NCBI GenBank assembly: GCA_017614995.1
Contig: JAGAAX010000010.1
Location: forward strand, 62,001 to 126,000
Source of the DNA: Spirochaetaceae bacterium
GTDB taxonomy: Bacteria; Spirochaetota; Spirochaetia; Treponematales; Treponemataceae
Length of the DNA stretch: 64,000 bases
Direction of reading: 5' to 3'
Each line of letters begins with the position of its first letter. Position 1 is the stretch's first letter. The position numbers and the translations under genes are program-made. Below, one piece after another: positions 48,672 to 57,320 of this stretch. The notes under the pieces were generated by a model. It made no database searches. It saw only the letters and a program-made list of their open reading frames with translations, and was not told where the DNA came from.

Positions 48672-51056
48672 ATGAAAAAAAAGGTGACTTTGGCTTCTCT
48701 TGATGTCGGACAGGAAGCTGTAATTGAGACTGTCGGCGGTGAAGGTGCATTGCGCCGCCACTTTTTTGATATGGGCATGACGCCGGGCGCAGAAATTACG
48801 CTTGTGAAGCGCGCCCCAATGGGCGACCCGATTGAGATAGAAATCCGCGGCTACGAGCTTACGCTAAGGCTTGAAGACGCCGAAAAAATCGGGATAAGCG
48901 ACGTTCATTTAAGCGACCACACGCACAAAAGCGCAGAACGTGTAAAAGAGATTCCGCATCCGGGGCGCGGCGAGCTTGGCGCAGGTCATTTTGCCGAGCA
49001 CCAGACAAAGACAAAGCCGGTAATTCCAGAGGGCAGACCGCTCTCTTTTGCGCTTGTCGGCAACCAGAACTGCGGCAAGACAACGCTTTTTAATCAGCTT
49101 ACCGGCTCAAACCAGCATGTCGGCAATTTTCCGGGTGTAACAGTAGACAAAAAAGACGGAATAATCAGAAACCACAATGAAGCTGTTGTTACCGATTTGC
49201 CCGGCATTTATTCGCTTTCGCCGTACTCTAATGAAGAAATAGTAACCCGCGACTTTTTGCTGAACAGCAAACCTTCGGGAATAATCAATATAATAGACGC
49301 TACAAACCTTGAGCGGAATCTTCTGCTGACAACACAGCTTTTGCAGCTTGGCATTCCGATGGTTATTGCGCTTAACATGATGGACGAGCTGACCAAAAAC
49401 GGCGGTTCAATACTCATAAACAAGCTTGAAGATTCGCTCGGTGTGCCGGTTGTGCCGATTTCGGCGGCAAAAAACGAAGGCATAGACGAGCTTGTAGCCC
49501 ATGCGCTGCATGTTGCGCGCTATGCAGAAGCGCCTGTGCCGATTGACTTCTGTTCGCCGGACGAAAGCACAAAAGAAGCGGCGGTTCACAGATGTGTGCA
49601 TACAATCGAGCATGTAATCGAAGACCACGCAAAAGCGGTTGGGCTGCCTGTGCGGTTTGCCGCTTCTAAGCTTATTGAAGGTGACCCGCTAATTGATGAA
49701 GCCTTAAAACTCGGCAAAAACGAAAAAGATTTGCTCAAGCACGCAATTGTAGAGCTTGAGTGGGAGACAAACCTCGACAGCGAGGCCGCCATTGCCGATA
49801 TGACGTTCAGCTTTATAGAAAGGCTGACAGCCGTAACTTTGATAAAGCCTTCTGAAAGCAGAGAACACGAGCGCAGCAATAAAATCGATAAGGTTTTAAC
49901 AGGCAAATATACAGCGCTTATCTCGTTTTTTGCGATAATGGCATTTATTTTCTGGATGACATTCGGTGTAATCGGGGCTTTTCTTTCAAACTGCCTTGAA
50001 TTTCTTATAGGAAAACTGACAGAACTTTGTGATTACGGGCTTACGGTTTATGGAATAAACCCGACGGTGCACAGTCTTGTTATAGACGGAATATTTGCCG
50101 GTGTCGGCAGCGTATTGAGCTTTTTGCCCACAATCGTGGTTTTGTTCTTCTTCCTTTCGATTTTGGAAGACTCCGGCTATATGGCACGCGTAGCGTTCGT
50201 TATGGATAAATTGTTGCGCCGTATAGGACTTTCAGGCCGCTCGTTTGTGCCTATGCTGATTGGGTTCGGCTGTTCTGTGCCGGCAATTATGGCGTCGCGC
50301 ACGCTTTCGTCTGACAGAGACCGCCGCATGACAATTCTGCTGACGCCGTTTATGAGCTGTTCTGCAAAGCTGCCGATTTATGCGGTCTTTACAATGGCGT
50401 TTTTCCCGCGGAATGCTGTGCTTGTTATGGTTTCACTTTACTTTTTGGGAATGGTGACAGGCGTTTTGTATGCGCTGCTGCTGAAAGTTACCGGCTTTAA
50501 GGGTGCGCCTGTTCCGTTTGTTATGGAACTGCCGAATTACCGTCTGCCTTCTGCAAAAAATGTCTGCCAGCTTATGTGGGAAAAAGCCAAAGACTTTTTG
50601 GTAAAAGCGTTTACGATAATTTTTGTCGCTTCAATTGTAATCTGGTTTTTGCAGACATTTGATGCGCGGCTCAATGTTGTTGAAAATTCGGCGGACAGTC
50701 TGCTCGCTCTTATCGGCAGTCTGATTGCGCCTGTTTTCAAGCCTTTGGGTTTCGGCGACTGGCGCGTTTCTACGGCTCTAATTACAGGTTTTATCGCAAA
50801 AGAAAGCGTTGTCGCAACTTTGACTGTTCTGCTCAGCGGCGCAGAATCTTCGCTCGGGCTGCTTTTTACGCCGTTTACAGCTTATGTTTTCCTTGTGTTT
50901 ACGCTGCTTTACACGCCATGTGTTGCAGCTATTGCGGCTGTAAAACGCGAGATGGGCGCAAAGTGGGTTCCGTCTGTAATTTTTGTGCAGTGCGCCATTG
51001 CGTGGGTTTGTGCATTTGTGGTTAAGCTTATCGGCACTCTGCTTGGGGCAGTCTGA
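48672..51056 (+). CDS. feoB: FeoA-FeoB fusion, ferrous iron transporter
   Basis: 794 residues. Residues 1-80 are a FeoA SH3-like domain (RRHFFDMGMTPGAEITLVKRAPMGDP is its centre). After a linker comes the FeoB G domain: G1 GNQNCGKTT (130-138), G3 DLPG, G4 NMMD, then a helical regulatory domain and about eight to ten membrane segments with two Gate/core repeats (GFGCSVPAIMASR, and GLSGRSFVPMLIGFGC just before). It imports Fe(II), driven or gated by GTP hydrolysis. A Cys-rich small gene overlaps its stop codon. The promoter region has a dyad that may be an iron-repressor site. Confidence 0.95.
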   Translation: MKKKVTLASLDVGQEAVIETVGGEGALRRHFFDMGMTPGAEITLVKRAPMGDPIEIEIRGYELTLRLEDAEKIGISDVHLSDHTHKSAERVKEIPHPGRGELGAGHFAEHQTKTKPVIPEGRPLSFALVGNQNCGKTTLFNQLTGSNQHVGNFPGVTVDKKDGIIRNHNEAVVTDLPGIYSLSPYSNEEIVTRDFLLNSKPSGIINIIDATNLERNLLLTTQLLQLGIPMVIALNMMDELTKNGGSILINKLEDSLGVPVVPISAAKNEGIDELVAHALHVARYAEAPVPIDFCSPDESTKEAAVHRCVHTIEHVIEDHAKAVGLPVRFAASKLIEGDPLIDEALKLGKNEKDLLKHAIVELEWETNLDSEAAIADMTFSFIERLTAVTLIKPSESREHERSNKIDKVLTGKYTALISFFAIMAFIFWMTFGVIGAFLSNCLEFLIGKLTELCDYGLTVYGINPTVHSLVIDGIFAGVGSVLSFLPTIVVLFFFLSILEDSGYMARVAFVMDKLLRRIGLSGRSFVPMLIGFGCSVPAIMASRTLSSDRDRRMTILLTPFMSCSAKLPIYAVFTMAFFPRNAVLVMVSLYFLGMVTGVLYALLLKVTGFKGAPVPFVMELPNYRLPSAKNVCQLMWEKAKDFLVKAFTIIFVASIVIWFLQTFDARLNVVENSADSLLALIGSLIAPVFKPLGFGDWRVSTALITGFIAKESVVATLTVLLSGAESSLGLLFTPFTAYVFLVFTLLYTPCVAAIAAVKREMGAKWVPSVIFVQCAIAWVCAFVVKLIGTLLGAV

Positions 51057-51199
51057 TGAATCTGCAAAGCTGGCTTGTGCTCGGCGTGGTTCTGGCGTGC
51101 GTTATTACAGCCGTTCTTTATATAGTCCGGCGCAAGAATAAATGCACAGGCTGCTCCGGCAATTGCGCAGAGTGCGGCTCCTGCCGAAAGCACCTTTGA
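51056..51199 (+). CDS. FeoB-associated Cys-rich membrane protein
   Basis: 47 residues. The ATG overlaps the feoB stop codon (TGATG), so it is translationally coupled. One membrane segment (SWLVLGVVLACVITAVLYIV) is followed by a cytoplasmic tail with six Cys: KCTGCSGNCAECGSCRKHL. This is the layout of the FeoB-associated Cys-rich family found after feoB in many bacteria. It is thought to help assemble or sense iron at FeoB, though this is not firmly shown. Confidence 0.85.
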   Translation: MNLQSWLVLGVVLACVITAVLYIVRRKNKCTGCSGNCAECGSCRKHL

Positions 51200-51204
51200 G
51201 TCAG

Positions 51205-51365
51205 TTGAAAATCGGTCATTGAGCGAAGTCGAAATGAACGATTTTTCAATTTTCACTAATAAAATTTCTGCTTATTGTGGCTTCGACTACGCTCAGCCAC
51301 CGCAATCTTAAAAACCCGAAGTTCAGGCTATTTATAGATTGGCGCATCAAGTGCGGCAATGACAC
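51205..51365. repeat. Cluster of three inverted repeats, including a REP-like half (copy D)
   Basis: TTGAAAATCG/CGATTTTTCAA (51205-51214 with 51239-51249) follows the small feo gene. GTGGCT/AGCCAC (51277-51282 with 51295-51300) encloses TCGACTACGCTC. A REP-like hairpin ATTGGCGCA/TGCGGCAAT ending in GACAC (51336-51365) abuts the peptidase gene. The first probably acts as terminator or mRNA end. Confidence 0.55.
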
Positions 51366-52493
51366 TTAGATTCTTATAATCTTTGAGTTTGTCAGAACTT
51401 CGTTGCCTGTTTCTGTAATAAGCACGTCATTTTCAAGGCGGCAGCCGCCGAGTTTTGCGTCGTAAAGTCCAGGTTCAAGTGTTACAACCATGCCCGGCGC
51501 AAAAACTTGCGAAAGGTCTGCGCTGCTTCTTACAGAAGGCCATTCGTGTGCTTCAAGACCGACACCATGACCAAGCGCGTGCGGCATTTCTCTGTTTATC
51601 TGCTGAAAAATTGAATCTGCCTTGCGGTTTGCCTCGCACACAGGAAGGTCTGCCTTATATAAAGTCAAAGCCTGATTTGCGGCTGTCTGCACTGATTCAA
51701 GCATTTCGTTCTGCTTTTTGTCGAGCGCACCGCGCGCAATTGTAAGCGTTACGTCGCTTGTGTAGCCGTCATAAATAAGCCCAAAGTCTAGAATAGAAAG
51801 ACCTTTACCTGCAAATTCGCCCGAAGTGTAGCCCGGAAACGCATGAATGAAAAAGCTTCTTGAAGCGCCGGCTGCAAGTGTGCCAAAGCCTGTGCCTTCG
51901 CAGCCGTTGCTGTGCGCAGCCTGCTCAATAAGAAGCGCAACTTCTGTTTCTGTCGTAAATCTGCCTTCAGAAAGTCCTTTTTCAATTGTTTCAATAACTT
52001 CGTCTGTAAGGGCACATGCTTTGCGGATTGTCGCGATTTCAGTTTCATCTTTTACGGCGCGCATCTTCTTAATCTGCTGGTTTACGCCGTTTTCGCGGCA
52101 GAGCACGTCGTTTTTGCAGAAAATTTCCACATATTTAAGGAATGTCGGGTAGGGCGTTCTTGCAGAAATTTCGATTCTCGTGTTAGGCGGAACCTGACAG
52201 ATTGAGGCGATTCCGGCTGCGGCGTGAACAGCGGAGCGGTCAAATCTTGTGAATGGAATCATCACATCGACGTCAGCCTTTTGCGCTGCAAGTGCTTCGT
52301 CCCAGGGCGAAAGAATTGCATCGCCTGTAATGCTTATGCCGAGAACGCCGTCGCTCGGGTGACCCGAAAAATAGCGCAGCGCAGGGTCTCTGTGGGTTTC
52401 AGAATCTTCAATTATTACAAGCCCGATGCTGTTCTGTGCCATCCATGTGGCAAGGTCAGCCCGGCGTTTTTGGTATACTGATTTATTTGACAA
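51366..52493 (-). CDS. Xaa-Pro aminopeptidase (M24 family)
   Basis: 375 residues. The pita-bread metal ligands are in place: Asp in LDFGLIYDGY, Asp in YTSDVTL, His in ALGHGVGLEAHE, Glu in VTLEPGLY and Glu in RLENDVLI. An N-terminal creatinase-like domain covers about residues 1-130. The start is a TTG at 52493 with AAGGAG 6 bases upstream. An in-frame GTG at 52538 lies upstream of the predicted transcription start (promoter TTGCAT, 17, TATACC at 52549-52521). It removes N-terminal residues before proline, complementing PepT and the M29 enzyme. Confidence 0.9.
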   Translation of the reverse strand: MSNKSVYQKRRADLATWMAQNSIGLVIIEDSETHRDPALRYFSGHPSDGVLGISITGDAILSPWDEALAAQKADVDVMIPFTRFDRSAVHAAAGIASICQVPPNTRIEISARTPYPTFLKYVEIFCKNDVLCRENGVNQQIKKMRAVKDETEIATIRKACALTDEVIETIEKGLSEGRFTTETEVALLIEQAAHSNGCEGTGFGTLAAGASRSFFIHAFPGYTSGEFAGKGLSILDFGLIYDGYTSDVTLTIARGALDKKQNEMLESVQTAANQALTLYKADLPVCEANRKADSIFQQINREMPHALGHGVGLEAHEWPSVRSSADLSQVFAPGMVVTLEPGLYDAKLGGCRLENDVLITETGNEVLTNSKIIRI

Positions 52494-52520
52494 TTTGTAC
52501 TCCTTAGTTGGTTCTATATA

Positions 52521-52549
52521 GGTATAATCTAAGCGCACTGTTAATGCAA
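52521..52549 (-). promoter_or_regulatory. Predicted promoter of the M24 peptidase gene
   Basis: On the minus strand: TTGCAT (52549-52544), 17 bases, TATACC (52526-52521). It fixes the TTG start at 52493, because the alternative GTG would precede the transcript. Confidence 0.5.
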
Positions 52550-52607
52550 GTAAGGTGAATTTTTATCCAAGGTTTCAGCCTGAAAGACATTAGAATGAGA
52601 TTTTGAT

Positions 52608-52725
52608 TGGCGGAAATCCGTTCCTTGCGTCCGTCTCACTGCTCGCGTGGGATAATTGGTGGTCAGACTCGCTTTCGCTCGCTCCCACGAGGCAGTTCAC
52701 GTCCGCCAGTCACTACTTTCCGCCA
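52608..52725. repeat. 118-bp inverted-repeat element beside the type-1 repeat
   Basis: The ends TGGCGGAAA (52608-52616) and TTTCCGCCA (52717-52725) are exact reverse complements. Inside are CGTGGGA/TCCCACG (52646-52652 with 52683-52689) and CGCTTTCG. It forms one long hairpin with an inner stem. No coding frame is credible. Confidence 0.65.
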
Positions 52726-52757
52726 GAAAAATACAATCTATACAGATTTACACATAC

Positions 52758-52855
52758 AAGAACCTGCGTAGGCGGATTTTGGCGCGCAAAAAATTCTGCA
52801 GGCACGAAGTGCCGAAGCCTTTTTGCGTGACGGAATGCGCCGAGAGCAGGTTCTT
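52758..52855. repeat. Type-1 structured repeat, 98 bp, copy 2
   Basis: Ends AAGAACCTGC and GCAGGTTCTT pair perfectly. The interior is nearly identical to 19089-19186. Where the left arm differs from copy 1 (AACC for AGTC), the right arm differs too (GGTT for GGCT). The region 52856-53098 has some similarity to the right flank of copy 1, and otherwise nothing before the cyclase ribosome site. Confidence 0.8.
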
Positions 52856-53098
52856 ACATGGTACAATTTCTAAATCGCTTTTTCATGCTGAAGTCGTGAA
52901 TTTTTATCAATTTTTGACAATACATTTATTGCTGTTTTGGTTCAATGGGTTTATAATTTTCTTGTTTTAGGTGAAAAAATCAAATATTTCTAATTTTGAA
53001 ATTTTCTCTAAGTGTCGTGCAAATTTAAAAATCGAAAAAACAGAAAAAAAGTATTTGATTTCTTTGTAACTCTGTACCGAATTCGGGAGGTTTAGAAA

Positions 53099-54790
53099 TT
53101 GAAGAAAAATCTTTTCTTTCAAAAGGTTGGAAAAACATCCGTAATTCCAATTTCGTTTAAGATTTTGGGCGTGTTTTTGTGTCTTCTGTTATTTTCAAAT
53201 TTTATAACGAACTACATAAACATGCTGCTCAACAGAAAGTACCAGTTTTCTGTTACTAACCAGCTTCTTGTAAAAGAGCTTAAAGAAATCTATACAAACG
53301 CAAGCAATCAGTACGAAATCTTTAAGTTTTCTTCTGACAGGGAAGAAAGCGTTTCTTCAATTTTGTCTTCGGCAAAAAAAGGCTTTACCCATGCACACAG
53401 TACGCTGTTAGGCGTATCACCGGAAGGCTCAATCGTTTTCGGTGTCGGCGCAGACGGCTACGAATATACGTCATTTCCAGACGGAGAAGCCCTTAAAAAT
53501 ATAGTAGACGACAAAGAAAACGGAATCACCGAAGGTTCAGTCTATTTTACGACCGGCTACGGACGGAATATTGCAGTCTATAAATACCATGACGACTGGC
53601 AGTGTTTTTTGATACGCTCTGAACTGCTCTCCGACATGAACGCAGATTCAAACCACGTCTTTATGATTATCTGTATTATTACAGTTGTGCTGATTCTGGT
53701 CTTTCTTGTTCTCGGCTTCTACATGTTCCGCGAGATTCTGCGCTACTTAAAGCAGATGATTCAAAGCCTATACGAAATGCAGCAGAAGCAGGAACTTGCT
53801 CTGCTTGATTTGTCGGGCGCGCCTAACGATGACATTACCTATCTTGGAGCTTCATTCAACTCGCTTTCATCTTCGATTAACAACCTTATGTCGATTTTCA
53901 GACGCTTTACCACGCGGGACGTTGTTGAGCACGCTTATAAAGACCATCACGTAGGACTTGAAGGCGCGCAGAGAGAGCTTACGATTCTGTTCTCTGATAT
54001 TAAGGGCTTTACCTACATGACCGAAACGCTCGGCAACGACATCATCAACCTGCTTAATATCCATTATTCGCGCACAATCAACAAAGTGCATGACCAGAAC
54101 GGAATTATCGGTTCGATTATCGGTGACGCGGTTCTTGCAATATACGGTGCGCTTCAGGGTGACGACCACAACAAGTCGCTTGAAGCCGTAAGAAGCGCGT
54201 GGGCTATAACAAAAGAAACAAAGCTTCTCCGCGATGCAATGATTGCGCGCCGCGTTGAAATTGAAAAAGAACGCTCTTTGACAGAAGCAGAAGAACGCGT
54301 CTATAAGGCTGTTCTCATTGATGTCGGTGTCGGAATTGACGGTGGTACAGTGTTCTACGGAAACATCGGCTCTATGGAGCGCATGACCACAACCGTTATC
54401 GGCGACAACGTAAACGCAGCAAGCCGTCTTGAAGGACTTACACGAATATATCATCTGCCTGTTATAGTTTCAGAATTTGTAAAGAACGATATTTCTCAAT
54501 TTACATCGCAGTACCGTTTCTACGAGATTGATACGGTTCAGGTTAAAGGCAAGACAGAAGGAAAAAAGATTTACTTCCCGTATGACACATTGGAACCGGA
54601 CGAAAAGCTTGAAAAACAGTTTGAAAGTTTTGAAGCCGGTCTTCAGGAATATTATGCCGGAAACTGGGCTGAAGCAAGAAAACTTATGCGTCAAAGCGGC
54701 CATGCTGTTACTGAAATTTTCCTTGAGAGAATGGGCTCAAGAAATGTACCTGAAAACTGGAGTGGTATATGGACAATGACAACAAAATAA
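53099..54790 (+). CDS. Class III adenylate/guanylate cyclase with transmembrane sensor
   Basis: 563 residues from a TTG at 53099, 8 bases after GGGAGG. Topology: TM1 (about 20-42), an extracytoplasmic sensor (about 45-190), TM2 (about 193-215), a HAMP-like linker, and the cyclase domain (about 290-480). Metal Asp residues lie in LFSDIKGFT and IIGDAVLAIYG. The transition-state Asn/Arg are in VIGDNVNAASRLEG. The residue that selects adenine in canonical enzymes (Lys before xxGD) is Ser here, in GSIIGDAV. So the nucleotide made is less certain. Its end overlaps the coiled-coil gene by 22 bases. Confidence 0.9.
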   Translation: MKKNLFFQKVGKTSVIPISFKILGVFLCLLLFSNFITNYINMLLNRKYQFSVTNQLLVKELKEIYTNASNQYEIFKFSSDREESVSSILSSAKKGFTHAHSTLLGVSPEGSIVFGVGADGYEYTSFPDGEALKNIVDDKENGITEGSVYFTTGYGRNIAVYKYHDDWQCFLIRSELLSDMNADSNHVFMIICIITVVLILVFLVLGFYMFREILRYLKQMIQSLYEMQQKQELALLDLSGAPNDDITYLGASFNSLSSSINNLMSIFRRFTTRDVVEHAYKDHHVGLEGAQRELTILFSDIKGFTYMTETLGNDIINLLNIHYSRTINKVHDQNGIIGSIIGDAVLAIYGALQGDDHNKSLEAVRSAWAITKETKLLRDAMIARRVEIEKERSLTEAEERVYKAVLIDVGVGIDGGTVFYGNIGSMERMTTTVIGDNVNAASRLEGLTRIYHLPVIVSEFVKNDISQFTSQYRFYEIDTVQVKGKTEGKKIYFPYDTLEPDEKLEKQFESFEAGLQEYYAGNWAEARKLMRQSGHAVTEIFLERMGSRNVPENWSGIWTMTTK

Positions 54791-56205
54791 ATATTTCAAA
54801 GCCTGAAGTTAAGCTTTTTCTCGGCGATAAAATTATAACTCCTGATTTGTCTTCGGCGTCTTCATATAATATAGAAGAAGAATTTGCCAAGGCTAAAAAC
54901 AACCGCTCATATAAAGTTCCGCTTATTCTTATCGGAATGGGCATTTTTGTGGTTGTATTCTCAATCCTGTTCACCAGATATGTAAAGATACAGAACGAAA
55001 AGATGAAGGTAAGCGTAGAATCTTTTGACGACTTGAATCTGCGCCGCCTTCTTGATTCAGTTTCTCGCATTGAAAACGAGCTTTCGCTTGCAATGGCTGA
55101 AAAAAAGCAGATTGATGACACTTATAAAGAAAGCATTTCAAGCGCAGAGCAGTTCCGCGATGCAGATCTGCACACGCTGCAATACATGAATCTCTCAAAA
55201 TATGAATTCAGCAAACAAAGGCAGGCAATAATCGATTCATGCGAGCATAAAAAAGCTTTTATCAAAGTTGCTTATGATGAAGACACCGAATACATTGACG
55301 CTAAAATTAAGGGGCTGACAGACCAGCTTGCAGCAATGGACAGTGCAAACCTTGAGCGTGCGCAGGAAATGCAGTCAGAAATTGACTCTCAGCGCAAGGT
55401 TTTTGAAATTGAAAAGCAGCAGCTTGTTGATGAATATGAAACAAACATTGAGGCTCTCAAAAGTCAGCTTGCAAGCCAAAAAGAAGAAGCCTACAAAGAG
55501 CGCAACAAGGCTATTGATACTGTTGCGGCGCGCTACAAAAAAGAGATTGCCTCGCTCAAGGCAACAATTGATTCGCTTGACCCTGTGCTTAAAGACGAAA
55601 AGGCAGACAAAATTGTGTTTGATACAGCTCTGCTTGCAAATACTGCGCCTTCGCTTTTAAGTCCTCTTGCCGAAGAATTTGAGCTTGCCGAAAACGATGT
55701 GCTGCTTCTCGGCGTTATTGACGGGAAGCTGACTAATTTTGAGTATCTTGCGAACAAAATAGCCGCACAGCCGCATAAAAACAGCCTTGCTTCGTTTGCA
55801 AGAACAAGAAACTTGATTCTGCATTCATGTACAAATGATGTAGTAACGCTGATAACAAGCATTTTGTCTTCAAGAGGTGAAGCCGAAGAAAAGGCTGCCG
55901 CGCTTGATTCGATGGTGCATTCTTATGAGTTTTATCTTGAAACGAATTTGAAAGAGTCAGGCGATTTTGGCTGTGTTGTTGACCCGTGGAATAAAAACGA
56001 AATTGTTGTGTATGTTTCGCCTGTTTATAAAGAAACAATTGAAGACACACCGGCTTATGTGTACCGCAAGGCAAACGAGCTGATAGGCGAGGTTGTGCTT
56101 AAAAAGCATGGCGATAAAATTGTTGCTGTTCCGCAGAGTTCAAGAGTCGGCTCTAAAATCAAAGTCGGCGACCGCGTGCTGATTAATGTTTCAAAACCGA
56201 AATAA
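54769..56205 (+). CDS. Membrane-anchored long coiled-coil protein, unknown function
   Basis: 478 residues. One membrane segment (about 50-70, VPLILIGMGIFVVVFSILF), then a coiled coil with Lys/Glu/Gln heptads (about 80-285). A C-terminal globular region (about 300-478) ends in a small beta domain RVGSKIKVGDRVLINV. The start overlaps the cyclase gene by 22 bases, so the proteins are made together and may form one signalling or cell-shape complex. I recall a similar gene beside the adenylate cyclase of Treponema pallidum, but cannot check it. Confidence 0.75.
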   Translation: MDNDNKINISKPEVKLFLGDKIITPDLSSASSYNIEEEFAKAKNNRSYKVPLILIGMGIFVVVFSILFTRYVKIQNEKMKVSVESFDDLNLRRLLDSVSRIENELSLAMAEKKQIDDTYKESISSAEQFRDADLHTLQYMNLSKYEFSKQRQAIIDSCEHKKAFIKVAYDEDTEYIDAKIKGLTDQLAAMDSANLERAQEMQSEIDSQRKVFEIEKQQLVDEYETNIEALKSQLASQKEEAYKERNKAIDTVAARYKKEIASLKATIDSLDPVLKDEKADKIVFDTALLANTAPSLLSPLAEEFELAENDVLLLGVIDGKLTNFEYLANKIAAQPHKNSLASFARTRNLILHSCTNDVVTLITSILSSRGEAEEKAAALDSMVHSYEFYLETNLKESGDFGCVVDPWNKNEIVVYVSPVYKETIEDTPAYVYRKANELIGEVVLKKHGDKIVAVPQSSRVGSKIKVGDRVLINVSKPK

Positions 56206-56293
56206 CAGCCGCGACGTAGTTTCATTATGTAAAAATAAAAGTTTTTACGCATTTTGTGTACATTTCAATAGGAATAATTAGTATTATGGTAAT

Positions 56294-56325
56294 AGACCGC
56301 TTGAAAGAGTTTTCAGGCGGTTTTA
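56294..56325 (+). terminator. Hairpin between the coiled-coil gene and the next gene
   Basis: ACCGC-TTGAAA/TTTTCA-GGCGGT pairs around 56297-56321, followed by TTTACCTTT. It lies only 20 bases before the next start codon, so it could also act as a leader attenuator of that gene. Confidence 0.6.
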
Positions 56326-56340
56326 CCTTTACTCTAAAAG

Positions 56341-57306
56341 ATGTCGGATATGAAAGGAAAATTTGTTTTTGCCGCCTTGTTTCTTGCAGGCGCAGCTTTT
56401 GCTTTTTGCGAAATCGCACAGGAACCGGTTGTAATCGGCACTGATGTTGAAGCTTTGGAAGAAAACGGAAAAACGCCGGTTCATCAGGCTGAAGCACCGT
56501 CTGTAGACAAAGAAGGGCTCTCTAAAAAAGAGGCAGGCACTGCGGAAGTTATAGACATAGACTTGTACGAAGACGGCGAAGAACCCGAAAAGACAGGCGC
56601 ATTAAATCAGAAAGACAGACCGTATAAAGGCTGGAAAATTCAGGAAACACCTGAAAATGAGAGAACAAATGTTGTAAAGATTGCAACTTTTGACAGCCGT
56701 ATTGCGTCTATACATATTGATGAAAATCTGGATGTTGAGAAAATCTTAAAATCTGTGGGACGCGCACTGGACGCCGCATGGCAGTTGCCCGGCATGAAAG
56801 CTGAAAAAGCGGCAGTTTATGTAGATGATTCGGCGCATTTCCGCTTTGTGATTTTTCCGACATCGTTTGTTTACAAAGACATTAATTTATGCGAATATTT
56901 ACCGTCGGGCATAGCATTTTCCTATGATTCGTCATTGACCTATGATGTTGTGCTGAAAGTCGGCGATGTTATGCCGCGCGTAACCGGGATTTTTGTGTCT
57001 GAAAAGAATCTGGCAGAACTTCTCTACAGTGCCGCCGTTGCTCCGGACATATACATGTATGATGACAATCTTACAGCCCGCGTTGAGCGCCTTGAAAAGG
57101 CTCTGCTTTCATTGGCGTCTAAGTCAATGTATTCAAAGCCTTATGAAATAGACCCCGGTCTTATTCAAATAGTGAAAAAGTTGTACAGCGAGAACAATAA
57201 TATAACCAAAAAGGAAGTAATAGCCTGGTTAAAGCAGCAGAAAATTAAGTATTCACAGTCTGATATAGACACAATCTTTGTTGTTTTGCTCGGCATATAC
57301 GAGTAG
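56341..57306 (+). CDS. Exported protein of unknown function
   Basis: 321 residues from the ATG at 56341 (an ATG three codons later is also possible; CGGA lies just before it). The signal peptide has the hydrophobic core FVFAALFLAGAAFAFC. Residues 25-100 are acidic and low-complexity. A folded domain follows (about 105-245, VVKIATFDSRIASIHIDENL to MPRVTGIFVSEKN), and a helical C-terminus ends the chain. I do not recognise the family. It precedes the large activase gene by 14 bases. Confidence 0.7.
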   Translation: MSDMKGKFVFAALFLAGAAFAFCEIAQEPVVIGTDVEALEENGKTPVHQAEAPSVDKEGLSKKEAGTAEVIDIDLYEDGEEPEKTGALNQKDRPYKGWKIQETPENERTNVVKIATFDSRIASIHIDENLDVEKILKSVGRALDAAWQLPGMKAEKAAVYVDDSAHFRFVIFPTSFVYKDINLCEYLPSGIAFSYDSSLTYDVVLKVGDVMPRVTGIFVSEKNLAELLYSAAVAPDIYMYDDNLTARVERLEKALLSLASKSMYSKPYEIDPGLIQIVKKLYSENNNITKKEVIAWLKQQKIKYSQSDIDTIFVVLLGIYE

Positions 57307-57320
57307 GTTTTTAGAATTTT

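Noticed and set aside
52603-52830. Open frame through the repeat region before the cyclase gene
   Set aside because: It translates palindromic repeats, and the same repeat at 19.1 kb gives the same peptide end in an unrelated context, so the shared frame reflects DNA identity, not coding.
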